The position numbers and the translations under genes were made by a program. From Chitinophagaceae bacterium (lineage in GTDB: Bacteria; Bacteroidota; Bacteroidia; Chitinophagales; Chitinophagaceae), in contig JADJPV010000006.1 of NCBI GenBank assembly GCA_016713085.1, forward strand, positions 248,001 to 312,000: DNA of 64,000 nucleotides, in the 5' to 3' direction. Below are positions 1 to 9,107 of this stretch, piece by piece. The notes below the pieces were generated by a model. The model did no database searches, was not told the DNA's origin, and saw only the letters and a list, made by a program, of their open reading frames with translations. How positions within the stretch are numbered: position 1 is the stretch's first letter; every line of letters starts with the position of its first letter.

Positions 1-37
1 CAAATACTTTTGTTGCCTGCTGTCCTTTCTTGTGCTT

Positions 38-748
38 TTAGTTTTTCTGGAAAGTTTTTTTTAAGAGCCGTAATTCATTTATCAAATGATGAACTTTTGT
101 ACAAGGCTTTTGGTTTGCATAGTCTTCCCGTTCTTCCCATAATTTCTCGAGTCTTTCCGCATTTTCGATTGCAAAATCTAAATTGCCATACTTAGAAAGA
201 ATGTCTAACATTTCTTTACTATTTTTTGTATAAACAAAGGCTTTCCCCATTTTTTTAGATAGTTGTTCTTCTAACATCCTCTGATATTCAGTTCTTCTTA
301 TAGCAGTGTCAAAATAAATTAGATGAAGGAGATACCATAATTCAAAAGCTTCATTGCTCCATGCACACCCTATTTCTGGCTTAGATTGTTTACACCTGGT
401 AATAGCAGTGTTAAATTGTTGTGCTTCAAAACTATCTCTGTCAAAAACGACCCAAGCTTTGTCTATTGGGCGACCAGTTTCTTCATGCCATTTCCCCATA
501 AGTCGGATGGTTTCATCTAAAAGTGACTCTGTATTTCTGCCAGCACCTTCGATTTCGATATGGCATGCTGTTAGAACTCCTTTTGGTAAACGCTCTTTTA
601 TTGCTTCGAAATAATTAGGTTCTGTTTGCACTCCTTCGCATACTATTAAATAGAACTTCCTTTTCGTTCTTACATTTATTTTTCTTTTAGTGTTTACCCT
701 AACTAGTCTCTTTTGTAAATGGTTAGGAATTTTTATTTTCCTTGCCAT
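38..748 (-). CDS. RloB-like protein (Toprim-type putative nuclease)
   Basis: 236 aa, no signal peptide, so cytoplasmic. The N-terminal 30 residues are strongly basic. A CEGVQTEPNYF block (Glu38) is followed by VVFDRDSF (Asp103, Asp105). This E...DxD arrangement is the metal-binding layout of Toprim folds and matches the RloB-like family. RloB proteins are typically found next to an AAA ATPase in defence islands, as in AbiL-type pairs; PARIS (AriA/AriB) uses the same ATPase plus Toprim logic with another Toprim family. The start overlaps the stop of the upstream ATPase by one base (TAATG), which implies translational coupling. The family call is from recognisable motifs; nuclease activity and anti-phage role are inference. 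Confidence 0.8.
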   Translation of the reverse strand: MARKIKIPNHLQKRLVRVNTKRKINVRTKRKFYLIVCEGVQTEPNYFEAIKERLPKGVLTACHIEIEGAGRNTESLLDETIRLMGKWHEETGRPIDKAWVVFDRDSFEAQQFNTAITRCKQSKPEIGCAWSNEAFELWYLLHLIYFDTAIRRTEYQRMLEEQLSKKMGKAFVYTKNSKEMLDILSKYGNLDFAIENAERLEKLWEEREDYANQKPCTKVHHLINELRLLKKTFQKN

Positions 749-2027
749 TAGTTTAAGAGTTTATGTAGGTTACCAATAAAAGGAATAGCTCCATATCTGC
801 CTTGTATATAGTCCTTTTCAAATGAGCGGTCTTTTCTAATTTTCTTACCACCATCTTCTTTGTATTCTACTAATGAGTATAAATCTGAAGCTCCGTATAC
901 ATCTTTTTCAACAAAATAGATTTGGTCTCTTCGATAATGTCCGTACTCAAAAAGATTCGTGTCGTGAGTTGCAAATATTAGCTGAGCATTAGTTTTGTTA
1001 AATTCAGTGGAATTAAAAAGTTTTGTAATCATTAATGTCATTAAGGGATGCAAACTAGCGTCTAGCTCATCAATAATTAATACTCCACCTTTTTTTAGAA
1101 CATCAAATACGGGGCCTGAAATGTTAAATACTTTATTTGTTCCTGATGATTCCTGTCGCCTCATATCAAACTTTTCAAATGAAACAACTTCGTTATCGCT
1201 ATTGTATTTTTTGTGAATTGTCTTTATATCAATTTTACTTTTCCCTTCAAAGTCTGATAAAAATTGTTTGGCAATTTCCTCATTAAAAACTTTAGTGATC
1301 TCTTTTGTGTCAAACGGCTTTTTCTCTAAATCTATTTCATCACATCCTAGGTTCAGTTTTTTATAAAAATCGAGCAGTTTTGGTTTTGTATTACCATCCT
1401 CCAACATCTTAAATGTTACGTTTTTATATCGTTCGTGTGATAATCCTGATATTGTTATAAAATTTGAAAACCATTTCATGATTTGTTTAGCTGTTGCTCC
1501 ATTAAACTGGTCAATAACTGATAAAAACAAAGCATTGTCTCTAGTTTTTTCTTCTAAGTCTTTTGCTTCCTTAAAATTGGTAGAAACCTCAATACCATCT
1601 CCTTCTCTAATGAATAATGGCTTCTCAGTTTTTTTTCTTGCTTCAAAAAGCCATTCGGACTTAATAGAAATATTGTCTACTTCAAAGCCATAGCGGTATC
1701 TGATGTTATCTATCAGAAATAAAATTTCAAAAAAAGAAGGTTTGTCAGAAGTTTCAGTGCTTAGTAAAAATGGGGTTATTCCTAGTTCGTCGGTAGAAGA
1801 TGCCTCAAAACTTTGCATTAATATCCTTCGCATTGTGCTCATAGCCTTAATAAAGTTACTTTTACCGCCAGCGTTTGCACCATATATTACTGCACCCCGA
1901 AGTAGTTGTAGTTTGTCAAGTTTTACAATGTTTGTGTCAATATGCTCCTTGATGGCAGCAGCTTCAAGACTTAGTGTCTTTTGCTTTTAAAGGATAAAAA
2001 ATTCCCTATTGTGAATTCAAGTAACAT
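748..2027 (-). CDS. AAA family ATPase, RloA/AbiLi/AriA-like, one frame break
   Basis: SMC/ABC-like ATPase that probably senses infection and controls the RloB partner. In the main frame (up to about 1985) the Walker A GANAGGKS lies just upstream of the first Met of the longest ORF, ESSGT resembles an ABC signature, IIDELD is Walker B and ATHD is the H-loop region. The true N-terminus, starting MLLEFTIGNFLSFK at 2027, is in another frame and runs into a stop near 1971. Adding one A to either A4 run (1979-1982 or 1985-1988) rejoins them as SFKSKKTLSLEAAAIKE, which is the normal family start. Restored length is about 426 aa. It is followed directly by the RloB gene. The break may be a sequencing error, a real mutation, or less likely a -1 frameshift. 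Confidence 0.75.
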
Positions 2028-2047
2028 AGCGTATAAGTTTAGAAACC

Positions 2048-2110
2048 GAGAAAAATTCTCAAATTTGAAGCAAAATAAGATAAAATAGCTATAAAGTGAG
2101 AAAAATTCAC
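2048..2110. promoter_or_regulatory. Two related dyads upstream of the ATPase-RloB operon
   Basis: GAGAAAAATTCTC (2048-2060) and GTGAGAAAAATTCAC (2096-2110) are each inverted repeats and share the core GAGAAAAATTC. Their cores are exactly 50 bp apart, five helical turns, and lie 20-83 bp upstream of the ATPase start at 2027. This geometry fits an operator pair for a repressor, but no regulator gene is seen nearby. Inference only. Confidence 0.3.
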
Positions 2111-2171
2111 ATAATTTAACCAATTGCTTGCTTTTTTGATTATGTGGGCTCTTCTCCTGCGCAGCAATCAA

Positions 2172-2434
2172 AATAAAATTGTCCGGGGTAAAGCGTGGAA
2201 TTTGGGTTAGCTCTGGCTGTTCCGGTGGTTCACGGTTGCAGTTTCACTTGCTGGCGCTGGTCGATAGTAAATAAAAAGATCAACTTGTTTAAAAATAAAA
2301 ATCAGTCTGTCTGGGAGCTGGCCTTAGCCCCGGATGGACGAATGTTAAATAGAATTGCTTCAGTACAAGTGTGCGACGCAACAGACGATCCCAATAGCAA
2401 TGTCGCTGGTTACATAATACTTTCTTAACTGCCT
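2172..2434. other. Non-coding stretch between defence pair and GH78
   Basis: About 260 bp without a convincing gene. The only long ORF (plus strand, 2195-2428) has no recognisable domain. The stretch is more GC-rich and less repetitive than the neighbouring spacers and contains a weak dyad (CGTGGA/TTCACG near 2210-2250). It could hold a structured RNA or a dispersed repeat; I see no terminator with a T tract. Confidence 0.3.
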
Positions 2435-4684
2435 TTACTTCGCTGTATACAGAGTACTAAACTCATATTTTCCCGAACCCACTTTCACTACCACATACTC
2501 TTTCTCCTTACCAACCACCTGTATCTCTTTTACAGATGAAAGCGGCTGCCCGTTTTCCAATACATCTGTTGCAGCAGCTGCAGGAATATAAATGGTGGCA
2601 GTTGTATTGGCCGGAACTAAAGCATGCAGGATCAATTTACCATCCTGTATTTTCCAGCCACTGCTTAGTTTGCCATACTGTGTTTCGTATGTTGCTGATG
2701 CATGTGTAAAGGTTCCGCCCACATGCGGCTGAATACGGATCTTCTTATAACCAACAGCATTATTGTCTGTATCCAAACCAACCATTACACGATACATCCA
2801 GTCGCCGATGGCACCGTATGCATAATGATTGAAAGAGTTCATGGTAACGGCCTGAAAATCGCCGTTGGTGCGGATGCCATCCCAACGTTCCCAGATTGTA
2901 GTAGCGCCTTTTGTTACAGGATACAACCAGGATGGATAGGTCTTTTGCAATAACAGGGTATACGCCACATCGGTATAACCATAACGACTCAACACATGAC
3001 AGAGATAAGGTGTGCCGAGGAATCCTGTGGTTAAATGATTGCCGTATTGTTTGATGTTGTTCACCAAACGGTCGGCTGCCTGCTGACGCAATTCCTCCGG
3101 AAACAGATCGAACTGCAATGCCAGCACATAGGATGTTTGTGTGTTGCTCATGGTGGCGCCATTGGGCGTGGTATATTCTTTCAGAAATGCTTCTTTTATT
3201 TTTTTCAGCAAGGTTGTGTAAGCGGTTACATCATCCTTCTTTCCCAACTCTTTTGCTGCATTGATGAGCAATTGTGTGGAGTAGGCATAAAAGCATTGTG
3301 CAATTAAATATTTATTGGTGATGGCTGCTCTGCCGTCATTATCATCAGCCATGGTGTAAAACAGCCAGTCGCCAAAATGAAATCCTTTGTTCCATAAGTT
3401 ATTCGAACTCTGGCTTTGCATATAACCTACCCATGCCTTCATACTTGCGTACTGATTTTCTAAAATGCGTTTATCGCCATACACCACATACATTTCCCAT
3501 GGAATAATGGTACAAACATCGGCCCATCCGGTGCTGCCTGCTGAATTATCGCCTAAAATATTCGGGATGACGTAAGGAACACTGCCGGATTTTAACTGAT
3601 CCAGTGCCACATCTTTCATCCACTTGGTATAAAAATTTTTTGAGCCTCTTAAAAATGATGCGGTATGGAAGAAAGCCTGTGCATCACCTGTCCAGCCCAT
3701 ACGTTCATCACGCTGCGGACAATCGGTTGGCACATCTAAAAAATTTCCTCTTAATCCCCATTCAATATTATGCTGGAGTTGATTGATGAGTGTATCAGAT
3801 GAAGTGAAGCTTCCGGTTTGCTCCATATCAGAATACAAAGCAACCGCTGTAAAATCCTGAGGCTGCAAATCGCCGGTGATTCCTTCCACTTTTATATAAC
3901 GGAAACCGAAAAAAGTAAAATGCGGTTCAAATATTTCTTCGCCGTTTCCTTTGAGTACATACACAGCCTGTGCTTTTGCGCCACGCAGATTATCGATATA
4001 AAAATTTCCGTTCTTGTCTAACACTTCAGCATGGGAAACAGTGATCTTATCTCCTGCTTTCCCTCTTACTTTTATCTGCACCCAGCCAACAAGGTTCTGT
4101 CCAAAGTCAATTACCTTTTCGCCTTTTGGCGTAGTAATAAGTTTTAAGGATGGAAATGTTTCATGCTTTTTGATGGGTTCGTTATAGGTTGCTACTAAAA
4201 TATCTTTTGAAAAATTGGCGGTCTTCACTGCAGTCCAGTTTTGATCATCATAACCTGCAACTGTCCAACCATTCTTTTCCTGTCTTGCATCAACGATCTC
4301 ACCCTGGTAAATACCATTTGAACGAATGGCGCCAGTTGAAGATTTCCAGCTTCCATCAGAAACAATAATTGCTGTTGTTCCATCAGCATAAACAAGTTCC
4401 AGTTGAAACAGCAGTGCAATATCTTTTCCGTAAATATTTCTTTTGTGATCGAAGGAGAAGTTACCACGATACCATCCATCCCCCAATGTAACAGCAATGG
4501 CGTTTGCTCCGCTTTTCAACAGATCAGTTACATCATAAGCCTGGTATTGTAAGCGTTTGTTATAACTCGTCCAGCCGGGAGTTAGATAAGCATCACCAAC
4601 ACGTTTGCCGTTGATCTGTGCTTCGTATAAACCATGTGCAGTAATATATGCAGTTGCTGATTTTATTTTTTTTGCCATTTGCAA
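2435..4684 (-). CDS. Alpha-L-rhamnosidase GH78, main C-terminal part (frame-split)
   Basis: This part carries most of the enzyme: a beta-sandwich region, the (alpha/alpha)6 catalytic barrel and the C-terminal beta-domain. The conserved GH78 motif CPQRDERMGWTGD (about residue 486 of the restored protein) supplies the general acid Asp, and TTIWERWDG (about 758) the second catalytic Glu. The enzyme removes terminal alpha-L-rhamnose from rhamnogalacturonan fragments. The true junction with the N-terminal part is the A8 run at 4666-4673; seven As restore one protein of about 909 aa, a normal length. It is the last gene of the minus-strand enzyme run. Secreted, judging from the signal peptide on the other part. 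Confidence 0.88.
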   Translation of the reverse strand: MQMAKKIKSATAYITAHGLYEAQINGKRVGDAYLTPGWTSYNKRLQYQAYDVTDLLKSGANAIAVTLGDGWYRGNFSFDHKRNIYGKDIALLFQLELVYADGTTAIIVSDGSWKSSTGAIRSNGIYQGEIVDARQEKNGWTVAGYDDQNWTAVKTANFSKDILVATYNEPIKKHETFPSLKLITTPKGEKVIDFGQNLVGWVQIKVRGKAGDKITVSHAEVLDKNGNFYIDNLRGAKAQAVYVLKGNGEEIFEPHFTFFGFRYIKVEGITGDLQPQDFTAVALYSDMEQTGSFTSSDTLINQLQHNIEWGLRGNFLDVPTDCPQRDERMGWTGDAQAFFHTASFLRGSKNFYTKWMKDVALDQLKSGSVPYVIPNILGDNSAGSTGWADVCTIIPWEMYVVYGDKRILENQYASMKAWVGYMQSQSSNNLWNKGFHFGDWLFYTMADDNDGRAAITNKYLIAQCFYAYSTQLLINAAKELGKKDDVTAYTTLLKKIKEAFLKEYTTPNGATMSNTQTSYVLALQFDLFPEELRQQAADRLVNNIKQYGNHLTTGFLGTPYLCHVLSRYGYTDVAYTLLLQKTYPSWLYPVTKGATTIWERWDGIRTNGDFQAVTMNSFNHYAYGAIGDWMYRVMVGLDTDNNAVGYKKIRIQPHVGGTFTHASATYETQYGKLSSGWKIQDGKLILHALVPANTTATIYIPAAAATDVLENGQPLSSVKEIQVVGKEKEYVVVKVGSGKYEFSTLYTAK

Positions 4685-5165
4685 ATTCTTTGCGCATCAA
4701 AGGCGCTGCAAATACCTTGTCTTCGGTAAAGCCAGGCTCGATCCATTGTGCTTTCCAGTCTGTTGGCTGCAGTAAACCCATTTGCCAAAACGCAACTGCA
4801 CTCCATGCAGATGCTTTTCCATTATTGTCCCATACACGTACCTGCCAGTAATATTTTTTACCCGATGCTAATGCAGCGCCTTTGTACGGAACATGAATTG
4901 ATTGATCGGAAGTAATCTTTCCACTCTTCCAGATTCCTTCACCTTTTACTAAAGCCGCCGGAAATTCACCGACTCTTATTTCATAAGCAGACTGCATTGT
5001 ATTGCGTTGATCAGAAATTAACTGCCAGCTGAAATAAGGTTGCAGTACATCAAGCCCGATGGGGTTGTTTAAGTTTTCTGTACGGAGATGATCCAGTTTT
5101 ACCTGTGCAGGAACAGATAACAGGATGCACTGAAAACTGAGCAGAAGGAAGATAAATTCTTTCAT
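4593..5165 (-). CDS. Alpha-L-rhamnosidase GH78, N-terminal part (frame-split)
   Basis: Encodes a signal peptide (MKEFIFLLLSFQCILLSVPAQ) and the N-terminal fibronectin-like and Bac_rhamnosid_N regions of the GH78 enzyme in the entry above. The family pattern LMRKEFA-KK-KSATAYIT is split between the two frames at the A8 run 4666-4673. After that run this frame codes unrelated residues, so only about 4670-5165 is meaningful. Upstream lies a 125-bp spacer with an 8-bp dyad, after the GH43 gene at 5291, so it could be expressed by read-through. Confidence 0.8.
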   Translation of the reverse strand: MKEFIFLLLSFQCILLSVPAQVKLDHLRTENLNNPIGLDVLQPYFSWQLISDQRNTMQSAYEIRVGEFPAALVKGEGIWKSGKITSDQSIHVPYKGAALASGKKYYWQVRVWDNNGKASAWSAVAFWQMGLLQPTDWKAQWIEPGFTEDKVFAAPLMRKEFANGKKNKISNCIYYCTWFIRSTDQRQTCW

Positions 5166-5202
5166 ATGACCATGTTGAGTTCGTGTGATTAATCAACTTT
5201 CA

Positions 5203-5226
5203 ATACCAAAATTCCATGTTTGGTAT
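5203..5226. repeat. Perfect 8-bp dyad upstream of GH78
   Basis: ATACCAAA, an 8-nt loop, then TTTGGTAT, 37 bp upstream of the GH78 start. There is no T tract on the minus strand, so an operator or mRNA hairpin is more likely than a terminator. Confidence 0.35.
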
Positions 5227-5290
5227 AGTGAATGCGGTTAAAACAAATTTCTACAGCAATTTCAAACTAAACATTCACATCTGCAAGGAA

Positions 5291-6316
5291 TTACTGAACG
5301 CTGATAATATTTGCTTCACCGGTTTTTATATTTAATGTCCATTGTTTCGGCTTGAGAAGCCAAAGTTTACCTTCTCCAATTTCCAGCGGCATCCATAAAT
5401 AACGGGAATCCCATTGTGTTTTTGGTTTCCAGATATCCGCCATAAATATCACCGTTGTTGATTTTGTTCCAACCACTTTAATCATCATGGTAGATTGAGA
5501 GCCGTATGTTTTAGTTTCCGGCTGCGCAATATCTTTAAATTCAGACCATGGCCCTGACAATGATTTTGCAGTTGCAAACTTATTCGGATTAGGGTTCCAG
5601 CCAGTTAAAGCAGAGCCAATTGCATAATAAAGGCCTTCATAATGCACAATAGCACCTCCTTCAAGAGGCGCCTGTATAAAAGCAACTTCCTTTTCTACAT
5701 CGAGGTAATCTTCGGAAAGTTGTGCGATGTAAAACCCTTTCGTTGGCCGGCTTTCAAATACAAGATAGGCTGATCCGTCATCATCGATGAACTGCCCGAT
5801 ATCCCTGCTCTCTTTGCCCAGTGGCCGAAAACTACGAACATACTTAAACGGCCCTTCCGGTTTATTACTAACGGCAATCGCCACCCTTGCCATTTTATAG
5901 GAATGCCCGCTTTCACCATTGCCCGGTCCATCCAGGTGAAAATACATGACATACTTCTTCGTCTTTTTATTGTAATACACTTTAGGACGTTCAAGCACCC
6001 AATGTTTTCCTGCACTGTCATGTTCTGACAATTTTAAAGCATCGCCTGTAAATTTCCAGTTAACGAGATCTGCAGAAGAATAACAGCTGACGTAGCGGAA
6101 ATTCGAATCCAGTCCCTGCCTGCGCTCTTCTCCATACCAGTAATACGTATTTTTTATTTTGATGATTCCACCACCATGTGCCTGGATATGATTACCATCC
6201 TTATCCGGCCATACTTCACCCGGGCGAATAATGTTTTGGTTTTGTGCAAACAAACTGCTGAACAGCATCGCTAAGAAAAACGTAAGGACCTGTCGCTTAA
6301 ATAAAATGTACTTCAT
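5291..6316 (-). CDS. GH43-type beta-propeller glycosidase, exo-beta-1,3-galactanase-like (GH43_24/34 type)
   Basis: 341 aa with an N-terminal signal peptide ending near LFSSLFAQ, so periplasmic or secreted. The IQAHGGGIIK...YYWYGE block near the mature N-terminus is typical of GH43_24-like enzymes such as the exo-beta-1,3-galactanases. These have no Asp at the usual GH43 general-base position; here it is in the AHGGG strand. VLERPKV supplies a likely acid Glu, and DIGQFIDDDGSAYLVF is the central blade. It would trim beta-1,3-linked galactose from arabinogalactan side chains. It starts 10 bp after the GH2 stop, hence one operon. The exact specificity is not readable from sequence; two paralogues lie at 10372 and 26564. 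Confidence 0.75.
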   Translation of the reverse strand: MKYILFKRQVLTFFLAMLFSSLFAQNQNIIRPGEVWPDKDGNHIQAHGGGIIKIKNTYYWYGEERRQGLDSNFRYVSCYSSADLVNWKFTGDALKLSEHDSAGKHWVLERPKVYYNKKTKKYVMYFHLDGPGNGESGHSYKMARVAIAVSNKPEGPFKYVRSFRPLGKESRDIGQFIDDDGSAYLVFESRPTKGFYIAQLSEDYLDVEKEVAFIQAPLEGGAIVHYEGLYYAIGSALTGWNPNPNKFATAKSLSGPWSEFKDIAQPETKTYGSQSTMMIKVVGTKSTTVIFMADIWKPKTQWDSRYLWMPLEIGEGKLWLLKPKQWTLNIKTGEANIISVQ

Positions 6317-6326
6317 GTTGTATAAA

Positions 6327-8747
6327 TTATTTTAGTATAAAAGTTTGTTCTGCCTGTTTCAATCCTGCTGCTGTAACTTTCAATTTTACAGTTCCTGCAG
6401 TTTGTGCTGAACGTAAAATGGCCATGGCAAAACCTTTGTACAATACTTTTTTATTGCCGCTAAATAAATCATCGCTGGAATGGTCGCCATTATCCACTGC
6501 AATTAAGCTGGCTGCGCCACTCACTTCAAAAGTAATTTCTCCGGTTGCAGTTGGTACTTTATTTCCTTTGCTGTCAACAGCATAAACTTTTACATATTGA
6601 AGATCCATGCCGTCAGCTTTCCAGGTTGCATTCTCCGTTTCTATTTTTAATGCAACAGCTTTTCCCGTTGTTTCTATTACATGGCGTGCTACTTCCTTAC
6701 CATTGGTTCGGGCTATGGCAACTAATTTTCCGGCTTTGTAGGGTACCGCCGGCCAGTATATCATATTGCGTTTGTACACATCGGTTGTATTGTTTTTTTG
6801 TACACCAACAGATTTTCCATTTACCAGCAACTCTACCTCATCAGCATTGGTAAACGTGAACAGTTTTTGAGTGCTTCCTGTTGCTCTGTTCCAATGTGAT
6901 GAAAGCGGTAAATGACCTACTGTAATATCGTTCCACTCTATATTTTCTTTTTCACTGTCTACCACACTTATGTATACCAAAGGTTCTTCTTTAAAGGCTG
7001 TTTTTACAAGGTAAGCCTGTGGCAAAGGCTCCATTGCATGATTAAAAAAAGAGTAGTTCCATCCTTTTTTGGGCCAGCCGTTGGACTCACCCCAATACTC
7101 AATTGCACCCCAATAAGCAAGGCCCACCATTCTATCTCTGTTCATTCCGAAAAAGGGAGCTAACAACTCATTGGTAGTAGCTTCGCTTTGGTAAATGTTC
7201 ATGTTGGGTGCATGTTTCAAATAATCTGCATAGTTATACCAACGGTAATTAAAACTTGCTACGTCGGTAACAGTAGCCAACTCTGGCGGCAGAATGTTCG
7301 TATTAAACCCTTCATCGCTTTTGCCGACAGCGCCTGCCCGTGCCGGAAACATGGCCACGGTTGTTTTTCTTGTAGTGTCGTAACGCCTCGCCAGCACATT
7401 CATCATGTGATAGGTAGTTACTCCCCAATCTCCGGTTTGATAACCAGCCAAATCTTCCCGCATTTGTAATTCATTGCCAAAACTCCACATAATTACCGAT
7501 GGATGGTTTCTGTCTCTCTTAATCCATTCGGTAAGATTTTCAGGCCACAATTCGGTCCAGGGTTTTCGCCCTGCCCAATAATCTTTATTGCTCCATTTAT
7601 CGTACAATTCATCTACTATTAATATGCCTTTTTCATCGGCCAAACGTAAAAAAGCTTCGGAGTAAGGATTGTGCGAAGTGCGGATATGATTAAATCCAAA
7701 GGCTTTCAACTGATCCATCATTCTTGCAATGGATGTTTCATAAGCAGCAGCGCCAACAGCGCCCAAGTCGTGATGATTGGCAATGCCTTTTAGAAAAACT
7801 TTTTTGCCGTTGAGTTTAAAGCCATATTCTTTATTAAACTCAATCGTTCGAATGCCAAATTTTTCACTCAACTGATCTACTATTTTTCCATCTATACTTA
7901 AAGTAACAATTGCGGTGTACAGGTTTGGTGTTTCGCATGACCATAGCTGTGGGTTAGCCACTGCAATAGCAGGCAACGGAACTTCAACGGCTTTTAATTT
8001 ATTACGTTGGGGAGCAGCAATTTTAGAGCTTGCCATTTGTTTGCCATCCGGAGAAATGATGGTTGTGCTTATTTCTACATTTACACTTTTATTCCTGATG
8101 CCTTCTATTTCTACCTGTACATTTACCGTTGCATTTTTGTCAGATACGTTGGGTGTGGTAATGTATATTCCATGACGTGCAATTGAGATACTGTCTTTTA
8201 CAAGCAAATGCACATCACGGAAAAGCCCTCCGCCTGTGTACCAGCGGGAGTTTCCTTTGGCGCCGGTAGATGCCCGTACTGCTACTATATTTTCTGAACC
8301 ATACTTAATAAGCTTTGTGATATCAGCTTCAAAACCCAAATAACCATAATCGGTGCCGCCAACTTTTTCGCCATTGAGCCAAACATCACCTATCAGCATC
8401 AACCCTTCAAAGTCCAGTAAAACAGTTTTGCCCTTCCATGACTCATCTGCTTTAAAAACTTTACGATACCAACCTGTACCCATTGCCTTAAAACCTCTGG
8501 CACCACCTGCTGACTTATCCCAAGGTTGATTCATTTGAAAATCATGTGGCAAATCCAGCAGTTGCCATTCACTATCATCAAAAGCCAGGTTTTGTGCATT
8601 TGACATTTCACCAGCTTTGAACTTCCAACCAAAATTAAAAAGCTGGTTTACTCTTACATTCTCTTTACTGCTTTGTGCAAAAACAAATGTGCTGCAACAA
8701 ATAGCAATAATAATTGACACAATTCTCAACGTCTTCATTTTTTTCAT
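6327..8747 (-). CDS. Glycoside hydrolase family 2, probable beta-galactosidase
   Basis: 806 aa with a signal peptide (cleavage near STFVFAQ). Order: sugar-binding jelly roll (about 35-215, with YRKVFKADESWKGK), Ig-like domain, TIM barrel (about 325-610), then an Ig-like/DUF4982-type C-terminus containing DNGDHSSDD. WSFGNEL (Glu near 424) is the acid/base and YQSEATTNE (Glu near 522) is the candidate nucleophile. It likely releases beta-linked galactose from pectic galactan or arabinogalactan; glucuronidase-like or other GH2 activity cannot be excluded. The gene sits between two GH43 genes. A perfect 18-bp palindrome lies 41 bp upstream. Confidence 0.85.
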   Translation of the reverse strand: MKKMKTLRIVSIIIAICCSTFVFAQSSKENVRVNQLFNFGWKFKAGEMSNAQNLAFDDSEWQLLDLPHDFQMNQPWDKSAGGARGFKAMGTGWYRKVFKADESWKGKTVLLDFEGLMLIGDVWLNGEKVGGTDYGYLGFEADITKLIKYGSENIVAVRASTGAKGNSRWYTGGGLFRDVHLLVKDSISIARHGIYITTPNVSDKNATVNVQVEIEGIRNKSVNVEISTTIISPDGKQMASSKIAAPQRNKLKAVEVPLPAIAVANPQLWSCETPNLYTAIVTLSIDGKIVDQLSEKFGIRTIEFNKEYGFKLNGKKVFLKGIANHHDLGAVGAAAYETSIARMMDQLKAFGFNHIRTSHNPYSEAFLRLADEKGILIVDELYDKWSNKDYWAGRKPWTELWPENLTEWIKRDRNHPSVIMWSFGNELQMREDLAGYQTGDWGVTTYHMMNVLARRYDTTRKTTVAMFPARAGAVGKSDEGFNTNILPPELATVTDVASFNYRWYNYADYLKHAPNMNIYQSEATTNELLAPFFGMNRDRMVGLAYWGAIEYWGESNGWPKKGWNYSFFNHAMEPLPQAYLVKTAFKEEPLVYISVVDSEKENIEWNDITVGHLPLSSHWNRATGSTQKLFTFTNADEVELLVNGKSVGVQKNNTTDVYKRNMIYWPAVPYKAGKLVAIARTNGKEVARHVIETTGKAVALKIETENATWKADGMDLQYVKVYAVDSKGNKVPTATGEITFEVSGAASLIAVDNGDHSSDDLFSGNKKVLYKGFAMAILRSAQTAGTVKLKVTAAGLKQAEQTFILK

Positions 8748-8787
8748 TTAAAAGCCTTTATTATTTTCTAAACATTTTTAAGCCAAT

Positions 8788-8805
8788 GAGTATTTATAAA
8801 TACTC
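8788..8805. repeat. Perfect 18-bp palindrome upstream of GH2
   Basis: GAGTATTTATAAATACTC in the 75-bp spacer between a GH43 gene and GH2. It is fully self-complementary without a loop, which fits a dimeric DNA-binding protein better than a terminator. No second copy noticed in the window. Confidence 0.35.
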
Positions 8806-8822
8806 TCATTCTATATTAAAAA

Positions 8823-9107
8823 CTATAATTTCTTAAACTTAAACTCACTAAACTTTACTTCACCTTCTCCATAAGCAAACAACCCCGGAAGAATACTTAT
8901 GAAGTCATATAATGTGTTGTGATGATAGCCGGATATATCTCTTGCCCAGCCTTCCTTCTTCCAGTTGATGCCATCATCACTATAATAAGCAGTCATTATT
9001 TGGTCGATGTTTTTGATCTTCAACCATAATTGTGTTTTTCCCCGTCCGACTGGGTCAACCGGACGGGCTTTTGCGCCGCCCTTGCTTTTATAGCTCCCTT
9101 TCTCCAA
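8823..9107 (-). CDS. GH43 enzyme, C-terminal beta-sandwich part (frame-split)
   Basis: Codes GRGKTQLWLKIK, YYSDDGINW and EVKFSEFKFKKL, the concanavalin-like C-terminal domain (DUF1349-like) that follows the propeller in GH43_10/12-type xylosidases and arabinofuranosidases. It uses a TTG codon as apparent start, but its frame joins the upstream part if one G is added to the GGG at 9096-9098, giving WRKGSYKSKGG. It contains an in-frame palindromic insertion (9040-9068) coding KARPVDPVGRG. Confidence 0.7.
   Translation of the reverse strand: MEKGSYKSKGGAKARPVDPVGRGKTQLWLKIKNIDQIMTAYYSDDGINWKKEGWARDISGYHHNTLYDFISILPGLFAYGEGEVKFSEFKFKKL

Noticed and set aside
1971..1995. Programmed -1 frameshift in the ATPase gene
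   Set aside because: AAAAGCAAAAG offers some slippage, but there is no standard heptamer and eight other genes show the same kind of break, so an error is simpler.
2195..2428. Plus-strand 77-codon ORF in the spacer
   Set aside because: No recognisable domain, no start context, and composition does not resemble coding sequence of neighbours.
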